A program made the translations under genes and the position numbers. Shown here one piece after another: positions 8,597-18,646 of a DNA stretch of 64,000 bases. Below the pieces are notes generated by a model. That model saw nothing but the letters and a program-made list of their open reading frames with translations, was not told the origin of the DNA and ran no database searches. Origin of the DNA: Paenibacillus sp. BIHB 4019 (lineage in GTDB: Bacteria > Bacillota > Bacilli > Paenibacillales > Paenibacillaceae); NCBI RefSeq assembly GCF_002741035.1, contig NZ_CP016808.1, forward strand, positions 2,616,001-2,680,000, given 5' to 3'. Numbering within the stretch: position 1 is the stretch's first letter; every line of letters starts with the position of its first letter.

Positions 8597-11500
8597 ATGA
8601 GTCGTTACAAAATTAGTATTCTTCTAGTATTCGTACTCTTGCTACAAATTGCATTGCCGCCAAGTAGCAGCCTTCTGACCAATGAAGTGCATGCGGCAGT
8701 CACCGGACCTGTTATTACAAGCAAATCACCAGCTAATACTTTTGGAAATGTCGGACTTGGTGCGCCTCTTTCCTTTACTTTTGATGAAAGTGTAATAAAA
8801 GGAACTGGCCCTGCTTCAATTACGATCTACAATTATTCGAATAATACTCCATTTGAGACGTTTAATGTTGCGACAAGCAATCGGGTTACCATTGATGCTA
8901 CTGGTAGAACGGTTACGGTACAGCCAAGTACGTCTTTTGCTGTAGGCACCGAATATTATGTATTCATTGACCAGGGCGCATTTGTAAATGCATCGAATGG
9001 CGCGAATTTTAGCGGCATATCTAATGCTGCGGATTGGAACTTCAGAACAGTAAGTCAGGTTGACAGTACACCTCCAGACTTGCGGTCTGTGGTGTCGCCT
9101 GCTCCTGAATCGGGCGGGGCGCTCATTACAACTACAATAACGCTCCCATTTAATGAAAACGTATATACGACATATGGGGCGATTACGCTGGTATCTGCTC
9201 CAAGCGCAACGGCTTATGACTCCAGAGAGATTGCAGTCAATTCCGTGCAGGTGGTTGGCAGCGGCACCCCCACCTTAACGATTAAGCCAACTGAGGCGCT
9301 CTATCCGAACACGACCTATACAATTACGATTCCTAGTCATGTCATTCAAGACAGCTCAGGCAACCGCTATGCCGGAACGACATGGCGTTTTACAACTGCG
9401 CCAGCGCCAGTTAATGCAACCGGCTTAACACCTGGAAATTCCGCGACTTCTGTCGGAGTAAACAGTTCTTTTAGCATGAGCTTTGATAAAAATGTGAAAG
9501 CGAACGCTGGGAAATACATAAGCCTCGTGCGCGTAAATGATAATTATGCCGATCGCTATCAGGCTACAGATACGTCCCGTGTCATCGTTAGCGGAAATAC
9601 CGTTACCTTTACACCTCCAAAGTTGCTTGCAAACACACGCTATTATATTTTAATCGATGCAGGAGCCTTCGCGGACAGTGCGACTGGGGACTGGTTCCAA
9701 GGTATATCCAATGCTGCTACGTGGAGCTTCACGACGAGTCCAGGCGATGAGACTGATCCGCCACGGATTCAGAGTACTTATCCTGCTCACACGGCAGCAA
9801 TCGGCACGCTTAACTCCAGCATTGAAATAAACTTTACGGAGCCGGTTTATCCGAGCGCAGGCAATATAGAAATTCGCAACTCAAACAATACCATTTTTGC
9901 CACTATTCCCGTGACCTCAAGCTATGTAACGGGTGGCGGAACGAGCAAAATTACGATTAACCCGAATAAGACCTTTATTAACAATTCGCAGTATTATGTA
10001 GTTATTGGGAGCAGTGCTTTCCGTGATGCCGCGGGGAACTATTTCGCCGGACTTTTGGCGAACAACTGGACGTTCCGGGTAACTCAAGATACCGTAAGGC
10101 CAACGATTGAGTCGCAAAATGCCGTTAATAATACGCAAAATGTACTTACAGATGCATACTTCTCTGCTATTTTCAGTGAGACTATAGTAAAAGGCACAGG
10201 TACGATTACGATTAGACCGGTTACACCAGCACCTGGTGTAGTCGATATTCCAACTTATTTCTACATTAATCCAGACAACAGCCGTCAAATAGTCATCACG
10301 CTTCCAACAGGAACGACGATGGCTCCGAACACGAATTATTATATCGAGATTAGCCCAACAGCAATCTACGATTTATCGGATAATGCGTTCCTGGGTATTC
10401 AGAATGCTTATCAATGGGCTTTTAAAACAATAGGTATTGATACGACGCCTCCTGCTGTTAGCAAGATGGAAGTCAAAGGCTCTACTATCGTCATGACCTT
10501 TAACGAGGACCTTAAAGCAAGCTCTGTCCCGGCCTTAAGCAGCTTCTATATTACGGTTAATGGCGAACGGCGTGAATTGCTGTCGGCTGCTGTATCGGGA
10601 AGTACCGTTACGCTGACGTTAGCGGGAACGCTCGTTAATATCCAGACGGTTAAGCTTTCCTATTCCAAGCCTACGACGACAACTGGCGGCATACAGGATC
10701 TCGTTGGCAATCAGGCGCTAAGCATTGCGAATCAGGACGTGGCATTTGCAGTAGATGCTACAGCGCCAACGCTTTCCAGCGGAACGGCAACAGGCAGCGT
10801 TGTGACGCTCACATTCAATAAAGCGCTGGCTTCCGTCAATAATTTGGCGTATCAGCAATTCCGTGTCAATATCGGTGGTGCCTCCTACACACCGACGGCT
10901 ATTAGTATTAATGGCTCGGTTGTCACGATGAGTGTAAATGCGACGATTGCCAATCAGTCCGTTTACGTCTCTTACACGCCGGGCAGCTATCCGCTTAAAA
11001 GTACGGATGGAGCCAATGTGGCCGCTTTTAGCAGCTACTACATTACGAATACGGTTGATGTAACAGCGCCAACGCTGCAAGGCGTATATGCAAATGGCAG
11101 CATCATTACGCTCAGCTACAACGAGACGCTGAGCACGAGCGCTATTCCGCCTGTTAGCAGCTTAACCGTCAGCGTGAATGGCAGCCTCCGTTCGATCGTG
11201 CAAATATCGGTGTCCGGCAGCCAAGTGCTGCTTACACTAAGCTCGGCCATCAGCTCAAGCGATACGATCTATGTGTCGTACAATATGTCTTCACCAAGAA
11301 TAGCAGATCTGGCCGGGAATGCGGCAGCAAGCTTCTCGACTCAAAAAGCATCTATGGGATCTGCAAATAGCTCGCTGTATTCAGCAGTCATTAAAGGAAA
11401 TTCGCTTGTACTTACATTTGGAGAAACGATGAATAGCTCCTACGTGCCCTATACAACGCAATTTTCCGTAATGGCGGGAAGCTCGACGGCTTCGGTTACA

Positions 11501-12955
11501 GGCGTATCGATTAGCGGCTCTACAGTTACGCTTACGCTCGCAACGGCGATTGCTTCGACGAGTTCAGTGACGTTCAGCTATTATGCTTCAGGAACGACGC
11601 TTCGTACTTCATCGGGCAAAATCATTGAGAACATTTTGAGCCAGTCTGTTACGAACAGCTCGTCAATCATTGATTTGATTCCGGGAGAGTTTACCCAATC
11701 GTCTGATGGCGGCGTTCTCATGACAAGCGGTGCTTTTACAAAGACGTCGTATCAGACCGCTTCAGGCAGATCGTCGGTGAAATATTCCATTTCAGCCGAA
11801 AAACTTGCTCCTGCCTATCAGGCGGCAAGAACGGCTGGCCTTACGAAATCGCGAATTATCGTAGAAATTCCGAATTCTGAAAATGCGGCAGTCGTAGCTG
11901 TACCACTGTCTACGCTGCTCAATGCGAGTTCTATCAATACGAATCCGTTTTTTGTTGTAAAATACAATGGCACGTCGTATGAAATTCCGCTCGGTGCCTT
12001 GAATTATTCCAAGCTTACAAGCTCTGTGGGAACAACGGGCGAGCTATTAATTGAGCTTGAGCTTGGTACCACATCGCTAACATCGGCATTGACGAATAGG
12101 CTGAATCTATCAACGATCTCACTATTATCGGGAATTGTTCATTTTCAGCTCTATGCAGTTAGTGGTACAATGAAAAGCGAGATTACAGAGCTTAACAGCT
12201 ATGCGACTTTAAGCGTGGATACATCGTTGGCTGTGACGAGAAAAAATACAGCAATCGTGCGGGTTGACCCTGTTGCGGGTGCATTGACCTACGTACCGAC
12301 GATATTTTCCACGTTGAATAACAAGACGGTTGCTACTTTTAGAAGCAAAAGCATCGGCGCTTTTGCATTAGTTAGCAATTCTGTCAGCCTTATTGATATT
12401 AGCAGTCATTGGGCTGGCCCAACGGCGCAGTCGCTTGCCAACAAAAATATTGTTGCAGCGCGCACAGGCAACCAGTTCGTTCCAGACAAGCCTATTACCC
12501 GCGGTGAGTTCGCAACTTATATTGCGAAGGGACTAGGGCTTTCAGGCAATAAGGCAGCAGCAGCCAAATATTCGGACGTTAATATAGGCACTGAGCTTGC
12601 CGCCTACATTGGAGCAGCATCGGAAGCAGGCATCGTGCTTGGCTATACGGACGGAACATTCAAAGCAGATAAATATATTCAACGCCAGGAGATGTCGGCA
12701 ATGATGACGCGCGCAGCAAGTGCAGCTGGCGCCACCATTCAACTGCCATCTTCAGCCTCAACGTATTTGCAGCCATTTACTGATCGCAACAGCATCAGCT
12801 CATGGGCGCGTACGGATGCGGCAAAAGCGATTTATACCGGCGTAATTGGCGGTAAAACGACTAAAACCTTTAGTCCTTTGACGAATGCAACCCGGGCAGA
12901 AGCAGTCGTCATGATCAAGCGCTTGTTAGAGCATATTCAATTTCTAAACACGTAG
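8597..12955 (+). CDS. Large SLH-anchored surface protein with Ig-like and SwmB-like repeats
   Basis: A 1452-aa exported cell-wall protein. The start is ATG at 8597 with GGGGAG upstream. The signal peptide ends near residue 34 (VHAA). Residues about 37-610 carry five Ig-like domains of the SbsA/Big_5 kind, each with a core like NTTYTITIPSHVIQDSSGN and a closing WRFTT or WSFTT strand. Residues about 611-1020 carry four repeats starting TPPAV or TAPTL and holding VVTLTFNKAL and VYVSYTP, which resemble the SWM repeats of the cyanobacterial swimming protein SwmB. About 1020-1265 is a separate beta-rich region. Three SLH domains close the protein (about 1267-1315, 1325-1375, 1393-1445), anchoring it to cell-wall polymer. 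It has its own terminator. Its role is unknown; adhesion or surface structure is likely. Confidence 0.87.
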   Translation: MSRYKISILLVFVLLLQIALPPSSSLLTNEVHAAVTGPVITSKSPANTFGNVGLGAPLSFTFDESVIKGTGPASITIYNYSNNTPFETFNVATSNRVTIDATGRTVTVQPSTSFAVGTEYYVFIDQGAFVNASNGANFSGISNAADWNFRTVSQVDSTPPDLRSVVSPAPESGGALITTTITLPFNENVYTTYGAITLVSAPSATAYDSREIAVNSVQVVGSGTPTLTIKPTEALYPNTTYTITIPSHVIQDSSGNRYAGTTWRFTTAPAPVNATGLTPGNSATSVGVNSSFSMSFDKNVKANAGKYISLVRVNDNYADRYQATDTSRVIVSGNTVTFTPPKLLANTRYYILIDAGAFADSATGDWFQGISNAATWSFTTSPGDETDPPRIQSTYPAHTAAIGTLNSSIEINFTEPVYPSAGNIEIRNSNNTIFATIPVTSSYVTGGGTSKITINPNKTFINNSQYYVVIGSSAFRDAAGNYFAGLLANNWTFRVTQDTVRPTIESQNAVNNTQNVLTDAYFSAIFSETIVKGTGTITIRPVTPAPGVVDIPTYFYINPDNSRQIVITLPTGTTMAPNTNYYIEISPTAIYDLSDNAFLGIQNAYQWAFKTIGIDTTPPAVSKMEVKGSTIVMTFNEDLKASSVPALSSFYITVNGERRELLSAAVSGSTVTLTLAGTLVNIQTVKLSYSKPTTTTGGIQDLVGNQALSIANQDVAFAVDATAPTLSSGTATGSVVTLTFNKALASVNNLAYQQFRVNIGGASYTPTAISINGSVVTMSVNATIANQSVYVSYTPGSYPLKSTDGANVAAFSSYYITNTVDVTAPTLQGVYANGSIITLSYNETLSTSAIPPVSSLTVSVNGSLRSIVQISVSGSQVLLTLSSAISSSDTIYVSYNMSSPRIADLAGNAAASFSTQKASMGSANSSLYSAVIKGNSLVLTFGETMNSSYVPYTTQFSVMAGSSTASVTGVSISGSTVTLTLATAIASTSSVTFSYYASGTTLRTSSGKIIENILSQSVTNSSSIIDLIPGEFTQSSDGGVLMTSGAFTKTSYQTASGRSSVKYSISAEKLAPAYQAARTAGLTKSRIIVEIPNSENAAVVAVPLSTLLNASSINTNPFFVVKYNGTSYEIPLGALNYSKLTSSVGTTGELLIELELGTTSLTSALTNRLNLSTISLLSGIVHFQLYAVSGTMKSEITELNSYATLSVDTSLAVTRKNTAIVRVDPVAGALTYVPTIFSTLNNKTVATFRSKSIGAFALVSNSVSLIDISSHWAGPTAQSLANKNIVAARTGNQFVPDKPITRGEFATYIAKGLGLSGNKAAAAKYSDVNIGTELAAYIGAASEAGIVLGYTDGTFKADKYIQRQEMSAMMTRAASAAGATIQLPSSASTYLQPFTDRNSISSWARTDAAKAIYTGVIGGKTTKTFSPLTNATRAEAVVMIKRLLEHIQFLNT

Positions 12956-12967
12956 TAAATTGGTACC

Positions 12968-13009
12968 AGCCCCGGGACACCTTGCATAAAGGTTGTACGG
13001 GGCTTTTTT
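12968..13009 (+). terminator. Terminator of the large SLH protein gene
   Basis: AGCCCCG (12968-12974) pairs with CGGGGCT (12998-13004); inner bases ACCTT and AAGGT also pair. A run of six T follows. Confidence 0.9.
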
Positions 13010-13273
13010 GTAGCTATATACATATTTGGAATTTTATTCGCTTGAGAGAGGACTGATGCCGCAGCGACAGGCGCTCACAGCAAGAAGCAAGATCAGAGAC
13101 GAACGCTGTTGCCATACGACAAAATTCGCAAAAATCGGAAGATTAGCGGAACTTTTTGCACCTCTTTATAGTCTATATTTAATAGGCTTAGTAGATTAGG
13201 CTGCTGCTGCCATCCCTTTTTCATATTTTTGACAAGGATGGAGCGGGCCTGAGATGGGAGAGTTGCAAAAATA

Positions 13274-15985
13274 ATGCGCAAGTTAGTAAGAGGATACGAC
13301 CAAGGTAACCGCGGAATAGGTAAAAAGGTAGCTATTGTTATAATCGGGGGAGCGTTGCTCCTGCATCCAATTTCAGAGCTTGCCCCGGCAAGCTGGAAGA
13401 TGCTAAAAATAGAAACGGCCGCAGCTGCGAGCAGCGGAACGCTTAAACAACTGCAGCAGTCCTACGTGACATCAGGCGCCCAACGAATCGATTATCTTTG
13501 GACGACAACACGCAGCGGCAAAACGGCGCAAGCGAACGTCCATGTCATTGAAGTGGATCTTACGAATAAATATGTGCAATTGAATGCGCTGAGCGGCAAA
13601 AACAATACAATCGGCGATCGCGATACGATTTTGAATATGGCGAAAACGAGTGGAGCGGTAGCTGGCATTAACGGCGACGTCTATGTGACAACAGGCGAGG
13701 GCTCGCCGATGGGGGCGCAGATTACTAGCGGAACGCTCATGACGACGCCAATGCAAATTAAGGGCATGTATGCTTTTGGAGTTACGAAGGACCGCCAGCC
13801 GAAAATCGACAGCTACAGCTTCAGCGGTACGGTTACGTCTGCAAGTGGAGCGACTTTCGCCCTTTCAGGCATTAACCAGTCGTCTTATACGCCGGAGAGC
13901 GGAGACTCTACTTACAGCCACGCCAACACGATGTATATCTATACAAGTGCGTGGGCTGGCTCGGAGCGTCCGAAAAATTCCGCGGCATTGCCGACCGAAG
14001 TGCTTGTTCGCAATGGCGTTGTCGAGCAGATTTCCGACGGAACTGCGCTTACGATGGCTGCGCCAAAAGATGGATATATTTTACGCGCCAATGGTACGGC
14101 CGCTAAATTCATCCGCGCCGAGATCAAGGTCGGAGACAAGCTGAAATCGGACTACTCGTTAGTTTCCCAAACGACTGGAAGCAAAGTAGATCCGAATCAA
14201 TTTGAAATGATGGTTAGCGGTCATACGATTCTGGTTAATAATGGGGTAGCATCGGCATTCTCGCGCAGCATTACAGGTGTTAGCGGAGCGGCATACCTTT
14301 CCCGTTCAGCCGTAGGCTATTCCAAGGACGGTACAAAGGTATATCTGATTACCAGCGAACAGTACGGAGACAGCAAGGGCGTGAATTTGGCGGAGCTGCA
14401 GCAGATTATGGTGAAGCTTGGCGTCTACAAAGGCATGAATTTGGATGGCGGCGGTTCAACAACGATGATCGAGCGCCCGCTTGGGCAGTTTGCTCTGCAA
14501 TCGGCTCATTCCACGACGTATGGGACGACGATGCGCAGCGTTGCAAGCGGAATTGGCGTATTTACGACCGCGCCTAAAGGTGATGTCAAGGGCATTACAG
14601 TAGGCGGCACGAATGTATTGCTGATTGGGCAGCAGGCGACTTTTACGGTAAAAGGGTACGATACGTATTACAACCCGGTAGCGGTTGATGGTACCAATGC
14701 CAAATGGAGCAGCTCCTCAACGGTTGGAACATTTAAGGGTGCGGACTTTACAGCGACAAAAGCAGGCTCCACGACCATTAGCGTCAAATCGGGCTCGGCG
14801 AGTGCTACATACAAGGTAGATGTTGTCGGCCAGGATCAAATTGCGTCGATGACGATTGATAGCGCAGCGGGCATGCTTTCCAAAGGAGCAACCGTTTCGG
14901 TACCCCTGACAATGACCTTGAAAAACGGCAAAAGCTATAAGCTGAGTGGCGATTCGCTTAAATGGGAGTTCGTTGGCTTTACCGGCAAAGTATCGGGCGA
15001 TACGCTTACCGTGCAATCGGTCAATGAGGGCGCAACGACAGGTTATGCCATTGGTCGTTATGACGGCTATCCAACGATGCTCCCGCTAACGCAGGGAGGC
15101 TCGGAGAAGGCGCTTGAGGATTTTGAAAATGTGAACTATGGCATTTCGACGCAGCTAACTCCGTCTGCGACGACTAAGGGCAGCGTCAAGCTGACTAGCG
15201 ATCTGGCAGGCCAGACATCGGCTAAAGCTTTGCAGCTAACGTATGATTTTAGCGCAGGTACAGGAACGAAGGCCGTCTATGCTGTGTTTAACGGCACTTC
15301 CGGTAAAACGATTGAAGGCTCGCCTACTGCCATGACGCTTGATGTTTATAGCGATAAGAGCCTTAACTGGCTGCGGGCGGAGTTTACCGATGCCGATGGC
15401 AAATCGCATCTGGTAGACGTGGCGAAGCAGCTCAATTGGAGCGGCTGGAAGACGGTGAAGGCTGATTTGTCGTCTTATGGCATGAAATATCCGATCAAGC
15501 TGAAGCGGGTCTACGTCGTTACAATCGCGGAGGGCGCAGATGAGCGTGCGGCAACCGGCACGATTGGCATTGACAATATGAAGCTGCAATATCCGGGTGA
15601 AGCCGTATCTTCTCAAGCGAAAAACATTGTCATGACGATTGGCAGCAAAGCGGCTTCCATCGGAGGCAAGGCGACAACGCTCGACGTGACGCCAATTACG
15701 CTAAAGGGAACAACCTACGTTCCAATCCGTTTCGTATCTGAAGCGCTTGGAGCCAATCTGCAATGGGACAATAAGCTGAACCGGGTGACGGTATTTGATG
15801 GCTCCCATTTGCTGGAGATGGTTATTGGTAAAAAAGAAATCGTGGCGAATGGCAAGCGTTCCACGACAGAGGTTGCGCCTATTGTGCGGAACAATCGGAC
15901 GCTCATTCCGATTCGACTATTTTCGGAGCAGCTGGGTCTTAAAGTAGGCTTTGATAATAGCACGAAGAAAATCACCATTAACTAG
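13274..15985 (+). CDS. Secreted phosphodiester glycosidase family protein with copper amine oxidase-like domain
   Basis: A 903-aa exported protein. An export segment lies at about residues 17-35 (VAIVIIGGALLLH). Residues about 80-430 match the NAGPA family (phosphodiester alpha-GlcNAcase-like, exopolysaccharide or wall-polymer related), with AGINGDVY near residue 133 and the diagnostic NLDGGGSTTM near residue 390. An Ig-like Big_2 domain follows (about 435-520), then a beta-sandwich region (about 610-780, containing LEDFENVNYG) that may bind carbohydrate. The C terminus (about 785-903) is a copper amine oxidase N-domain-like repeat pair, with YVPIRFVSEALGA and LIPIRLFSEQLG; in bacilli this is usually a non-catalytic surface module. 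The activity is inferred from the family and the natural substrate is unknown. The neighbouring SLH genes suggest a wall-polymer role. Confidence 0.85.
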   Translation: MRKLVRGYDQGNRGIGKKVAIVIIGGALLLHPISELAPASWKMLKIETAAAASSGTLKQLQQSYVTSGAQRIDYLWTTTRSGKTAQANVHVIEVDLTNKYVQLNALSGKNNTIGDRDTILNMAKTSGAVAGINGDVYVTTGEGSPMGAQITSGTLMTTPMQIKGMYAFGVTKDRQPKIDSYSFSGTVTSASGATFALSGINQSSYTPESGDSTYSHANTMYIYTSAWAGSERPKNSAALPTEVLVRNGVVEQISDGTALTMAAPKDGYILRANGTAAKFIRAEIKVGDKLKSDYSLVSQTTGSKVDPNQFEMMVSGHTILVNNGVASAFSRSITGVSGAAYLSRSAVGYSKDGTKVYLITSEQYGDSKGVNLAELQQIMVKLGVYKGMNLDGGGSTTMIERPLGQFALQSAHSTTYGTTMRSVASGIGVFTTAPKGDVKGITVGGTNVLLIGQQATFTVKGYDTYYNPVAVDGTNAKWSSSSTVGTFKGADFTATKAGSTTISVKSGSASATYKVDVVGQDQIASMTIDSAAGMLSKGATVSVPLTMTLKNGKSYKLSGDSLKWEFVGFTGKVSGDTLTVQSVNEGATTGYAIGRYDGYPTMLPLTQGGSEKALEDFENVNYGISTQLTPSATTKGSVKLTSDLAGQTSAKALQLTYDFSAGTGTKAVYAVFNGTSGKTIEGSPTAMTLDVYSDKSLNWLRAEFTDADGKSHLVDVAKQLNWSGWKTVKADLSSYGMKYPIKLKRVYVVTIAEGADERAATGTIGIDNMKLQYPGEAVSSQAKNIVMTIGSKAASIGGKATTLDVTPITLKGTTYVPIRFVSEALGANLQWDNKLNRVTVFDGSHLLEMVIGKKEIVANGKRSTTEVAPIVRNNRTLIPIRLFSEQLGLKVGFDNSTKKITIN

Positions 15986-16051
15986 GGAAGAGTTCTAAAC
16001 CGGGATTGCAGGAGCGAGAGCGGATAATATAGGAGGTTTTGCCTGGAGCTA

Positions 16052-16147
16052 ATGGGTAATTCTACCTTTGTTCCCTCCCGTTCCCGCAGCATCTGGCAGC
16101 TAGAGTTCAAGGCCAAGGAGGCGGCGGACTATGCAATTGTGTTATGA
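16052..16147 (+). CDS. Possible 31-aa small ORF upstream of degS
   Basis: An ATG at 16052 opens a 31-codon frame ending at TGA 16147, with a product containing SIWQLEFKAKEAADYAIVL. AGGAGG lies at 16031-16036, 15 nt upstream, and a weaker GGAG lies only 3 nt away, so initiation is not well supported. The frame overlaps the place where a degS promoter would sit. It may be a leader peptide or chance. Confidence 0.25.
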   Translation: MGNSTFVPSRSRSIWQLEFKAKEAADYAIVL

Positions 16148-16189
16148 TAGTCTAAAAGAACCTTCTATTGGAAAGGTTGCCGAATTTTT

Positions 16190-17350
16190 ATGGATCAACA
16201 TATTTTAGATATTAACCGTGTTATTACGAATGCGACGCAGGTCATGGAAGACAGCAAATTTCAGATTTTTGAAATTTGCGAGGCTGCGCGCGCTGAATTG
16301 GAATCACTTGAGCAGGAGCTCGAAGTGGTTATTCAGGAAACGGTAAAGACGATTGAAAGAGTCGATCAGCTTGAGCTGGATTATCGGCAGGCGAGGATCC
16401 GTCTAACGGAAGTCAGCCGTGACTTCGTCAGATATAAGGAAGAGGATATCAAATCCGCTTATGAGAAAGCAACGCAGATCCAGCTCGATTTAATGGTTTG
16501 CCGCGAGAAGGAAACCTATCTAAAATCGAGACGCGATGATTTGCAAAAGCGCGTGCGCAATGTAGAATCCTCGATTGAGCGTGCGGAGATGATCGCTTCC
16601 CAAATTAATGTCGTATTGGAATATTTGTCGGGCGACCTCAACCAGGTCACGCGTATTTTAGAATCCGCGAAAACAAGGCAGCTGATTGGCCTGAAAATTA
16701 TTTTAGCCCAAGAGGAAGAGCGCAAGCGTATAGCCCGTGAGATCCATGACGGACCAGCGCAATCCCTTGCAAATATTGTCATGCGTACGGAAATTGCAGA
16801 AAGAATGTTTCTAAAGAAGGAATTTCAGCTAGTACAGGACGAATTAGTAGATTTAAAGGGTCAGGTTCGTCTAGGACTCGAGGAAATTCGCAAAATTATT
16901 TTCAATCTGCGTCCAATGGCGCTTGATGATTTGGGACTTGTACCCACGCTTCGCAAATTTGTACAGGACTTTGAAGAGAAAACAAAAATACATACTGTAT
17001 TTGATCTTACGGGCAGAGAGATACGGATGCCTTCCGCCATGGAAGCTGCTATTTACCGTTTGGTCCAAGAAGCCTACTCCAATGCGCTTAAGCATGCTAA
17101 TGCCTCTTACGTTACTCTAGACATGGTTTATACCTCAGATTCAGTTACAATCACCGTATTCGACAATGGTAGTGGATTCCAACAAGAGCTTATCCAGGTG
17201 CATAACGGAGATAACTCGCATTTTGGGTTAGTTGGCATGCAGGAAAGGATTGATCTCTTGGAAGGGAAGATGGATATAGACTCAAATTTAGGAAAAGGCA
17301 CGAAGATTATATTTAAAATCCCTATTACAGCGGAGAATAGAAAGGAGTAA
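16190..17350 (+). CDS. degS: Sensor histidine kinase DegS
   Basis: Cytoplasmic sensor kinase of the DegS/DegU system, which controls exoenzymes, motility and competence. The 386-aa length matches the family. There is no membrane segment. Residues 1-165 are a coiled-coil sensor region (DegS domain), starting with ILDINRVITNATQVMEDSKF. The dimerisation and phosphoacceptor segment has EEERKRIAREIHDGPAQSLA, with the phosphorylated His at residue 186. The HATPase region holds N- and G-box motifs: EAYSNALKHA, FDNGSGF near residue 325 and GLVGMQERIDLLEG. It is followed after 8 nt by degU, so the two are one operon. The ribosome site is weak (GGAAAGG about 12 nt upstream), implying modest translation. 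Confidence 0.96.
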   Translation: MDQHILDINRVITNATQVMEDSKFQIFEICEAARAELESLEQELEVVIQETVKTIERVDQLELDYRQARIRLTEVSRDFVRYKEEDIKSAYEKATQIQLDLMVCREKETYLKSRRDDLQKRVRNVESSIERAEMIASQINVVLEYLSGDLNQVTRILESAKTRQLIGLKIILAQEEERKRIAREIHDGPAQSLANIVMRTEIAERMFLKKEFQLVQDELVDLKGQVRLGLEEIRKIIFNLRPMALDDLGLVPTLRKFVQDFEEKTKIHTVFDLTGREIRMPSAMEAAIYRLVQEAYSNALKHANASYVTLDMVYTSDSVTITVFDNGSGFQQELIQVHNGDNSHFGLVGMQERIDLLEGKMDIDSNLGKGTKIIFKIPITAENRKE

Positions 17351-17358
17351 GATGACGA

Positions 17359-18087
17359 ATGAACCAAAGCGCACCTAATCATAAACGTAAAATTAAAATT
17401 TTGCTTGCTGACGATCATCAGCTTTTTCGTGAAGGATTGAAACGTATCTTGAATATGGAGGAGGACCTGGAGGTCATTGGCGAATGCGGTGACGGTATTC
17501 AGGTGCTCGAATTTTGCAATCATACGATTCCAGAAATCGTCCTGATGGACATCAATATGCCGATTGAAAATGGGGTCGTAACGACCGAGAGGCTTAAGAC
17601 GATTTTCCCAGATGTGAAGGTTATTATTTTGTCGATTCATGATGATGAAAGTTATGTATTCGAGACGCTTCGCAAAGGAGCGACAGGCTACCTGCTGAAG
17701 GATATGGAGGCAGAGGCACTCATTAATGCTATACGCTCCGTAGTTAACGGACATGCTTACATACATCCTAAAGTCACAGGCAAGCTGATCAACCAGCTGC
17801 GTCGCATGACGTATTTGGATGAAATGGGTGTTGTGTCTGGCGCGGCAGCAGCGAAAGAGCCAGGCGTGAAATTTGTCGCTGGCGATGACAACCCATTAAC
17901 GCGTCGTGAGGCTGAAGTATTGCGCCTGATGGCTGAGGGCAAAAGCAACAAGCTCATCGGTGAATTTCTATTCATCAGCGAAAAAACGGTTAAAAACCAT
18001 GTTAGCAGCATTTTGCAAAAAATGGAAGTGGATGATCGTACGCAAGCCGTTATCAACTCCATTAAGTTTGGATGGGTTACGCTGTAG
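17359..18087 (+). CDS. degU: Response regulator DegU
   Basis: NarL/FixJ-type response regulator, partner of DegS; 242 aa. The receiver domain covers residues about 12-130 with the acidic pair D18-D19, phosphoacceptor D64 (in LMDINMP), the switch residue region LSIHDD and conserved Lys (LLKD). A linker of about 45 residues follows, and then a LuxR-type helix-turn-helix (about 177-235: [20 protein letters not shown] and the recognition stretch [11 protein letters not shown]). In B. subtilis the phosphorylated form drives exoprotease genes, represses or activates flagellar genes depending on level, and the unphosphorylated form helps competence. Here it lies upstream of both competence and flagellar genes. 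A terminator follows at 18223. Confidence 0.97.
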   Translation: MNQSAPNHKRKIKILLADDHQLFREGLKRILNMEEDLEVIGECGDGIQVLEFCNHTIPEIVLMDINMPIENGVVTTERLKTIFPDVKVIILSIHDDESYVFETLRKGATGYLLKDMEAEALINAIRSVVNGHAYIHPKVTGKLINQLRRMTYLDEMGVVSGAAAAKEPGVKFVAGDDNPLTRREAEVLRLMAEGKSNKLIGEFLFISEKTVKNHVSSILQKMEVDDRTQAVINSIKFGWVTL

Positions 18088-18646
18088 TTCTTCTGGCAGG
18101 GAAATTGAAACAATCTACATAGTGCTGCTTAGGACGCCTATTGGACTAGGTTGTATGAGCGAGCAGCAGCATTCTTATAGAAGAATAACTAAATACGATT
18201 AAGATCGAATGATTAAATGAAGAGCTTCTGGAACCATGTTCACATGGCGGAAGCTCTTTTTGCTGTCTCTATCATACATAAAAGAGGATGAACTCCAAAA
18301 TAGGATTGCATGAGCCGGATAAATGACGAAGAGAAAGCTAGGTACAAGATGGGCTTAGGTCCACGCTTTAGCTGGCATTTTTTTTCGGCAATAGCTGTGT
18401 GCATGTCCGTTAAGGAAGGAACCACTGGGCGCCCGCAGGCATATAATGCAGAACAAGACAGGTTGGGAGCAGCAGTAAAACCGTCTGTAGAATAATTTAA
18501 ACCTGCCAGATAATAATTCGGACTTATGGCAAGAGCAGTTTGCAGTAAAAAAGATAGCAGCAAAATAGGGCCAAGCATGTATAAGGAAATGCTTGGGAGC
18601 GGGATAGGGAATGAAGGCTTATATTATTTTCAGGAGGTGCGGTGCC
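18088..18646 (+). other. Noncoding stretch between degU and the next gene
   Basis: It contains the degU terminator (18223-18263) and, near 18572-18597, a hairpin (CCAAGCAT with ATGCTTGG) lacking a T tract. Short open frames here have no ribosome sites or recognisable products. Nothing else could be assigned. Confidence 0.5.
18223..18263 (+). terminator. Terminator of degS-degU
   Basis: AGAGCTTC (18223-18230) pairs with GAAGCTCT (18252-18259); the inner CCATG and CATGG also pair. A T run follows. Confidence 0.88.
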
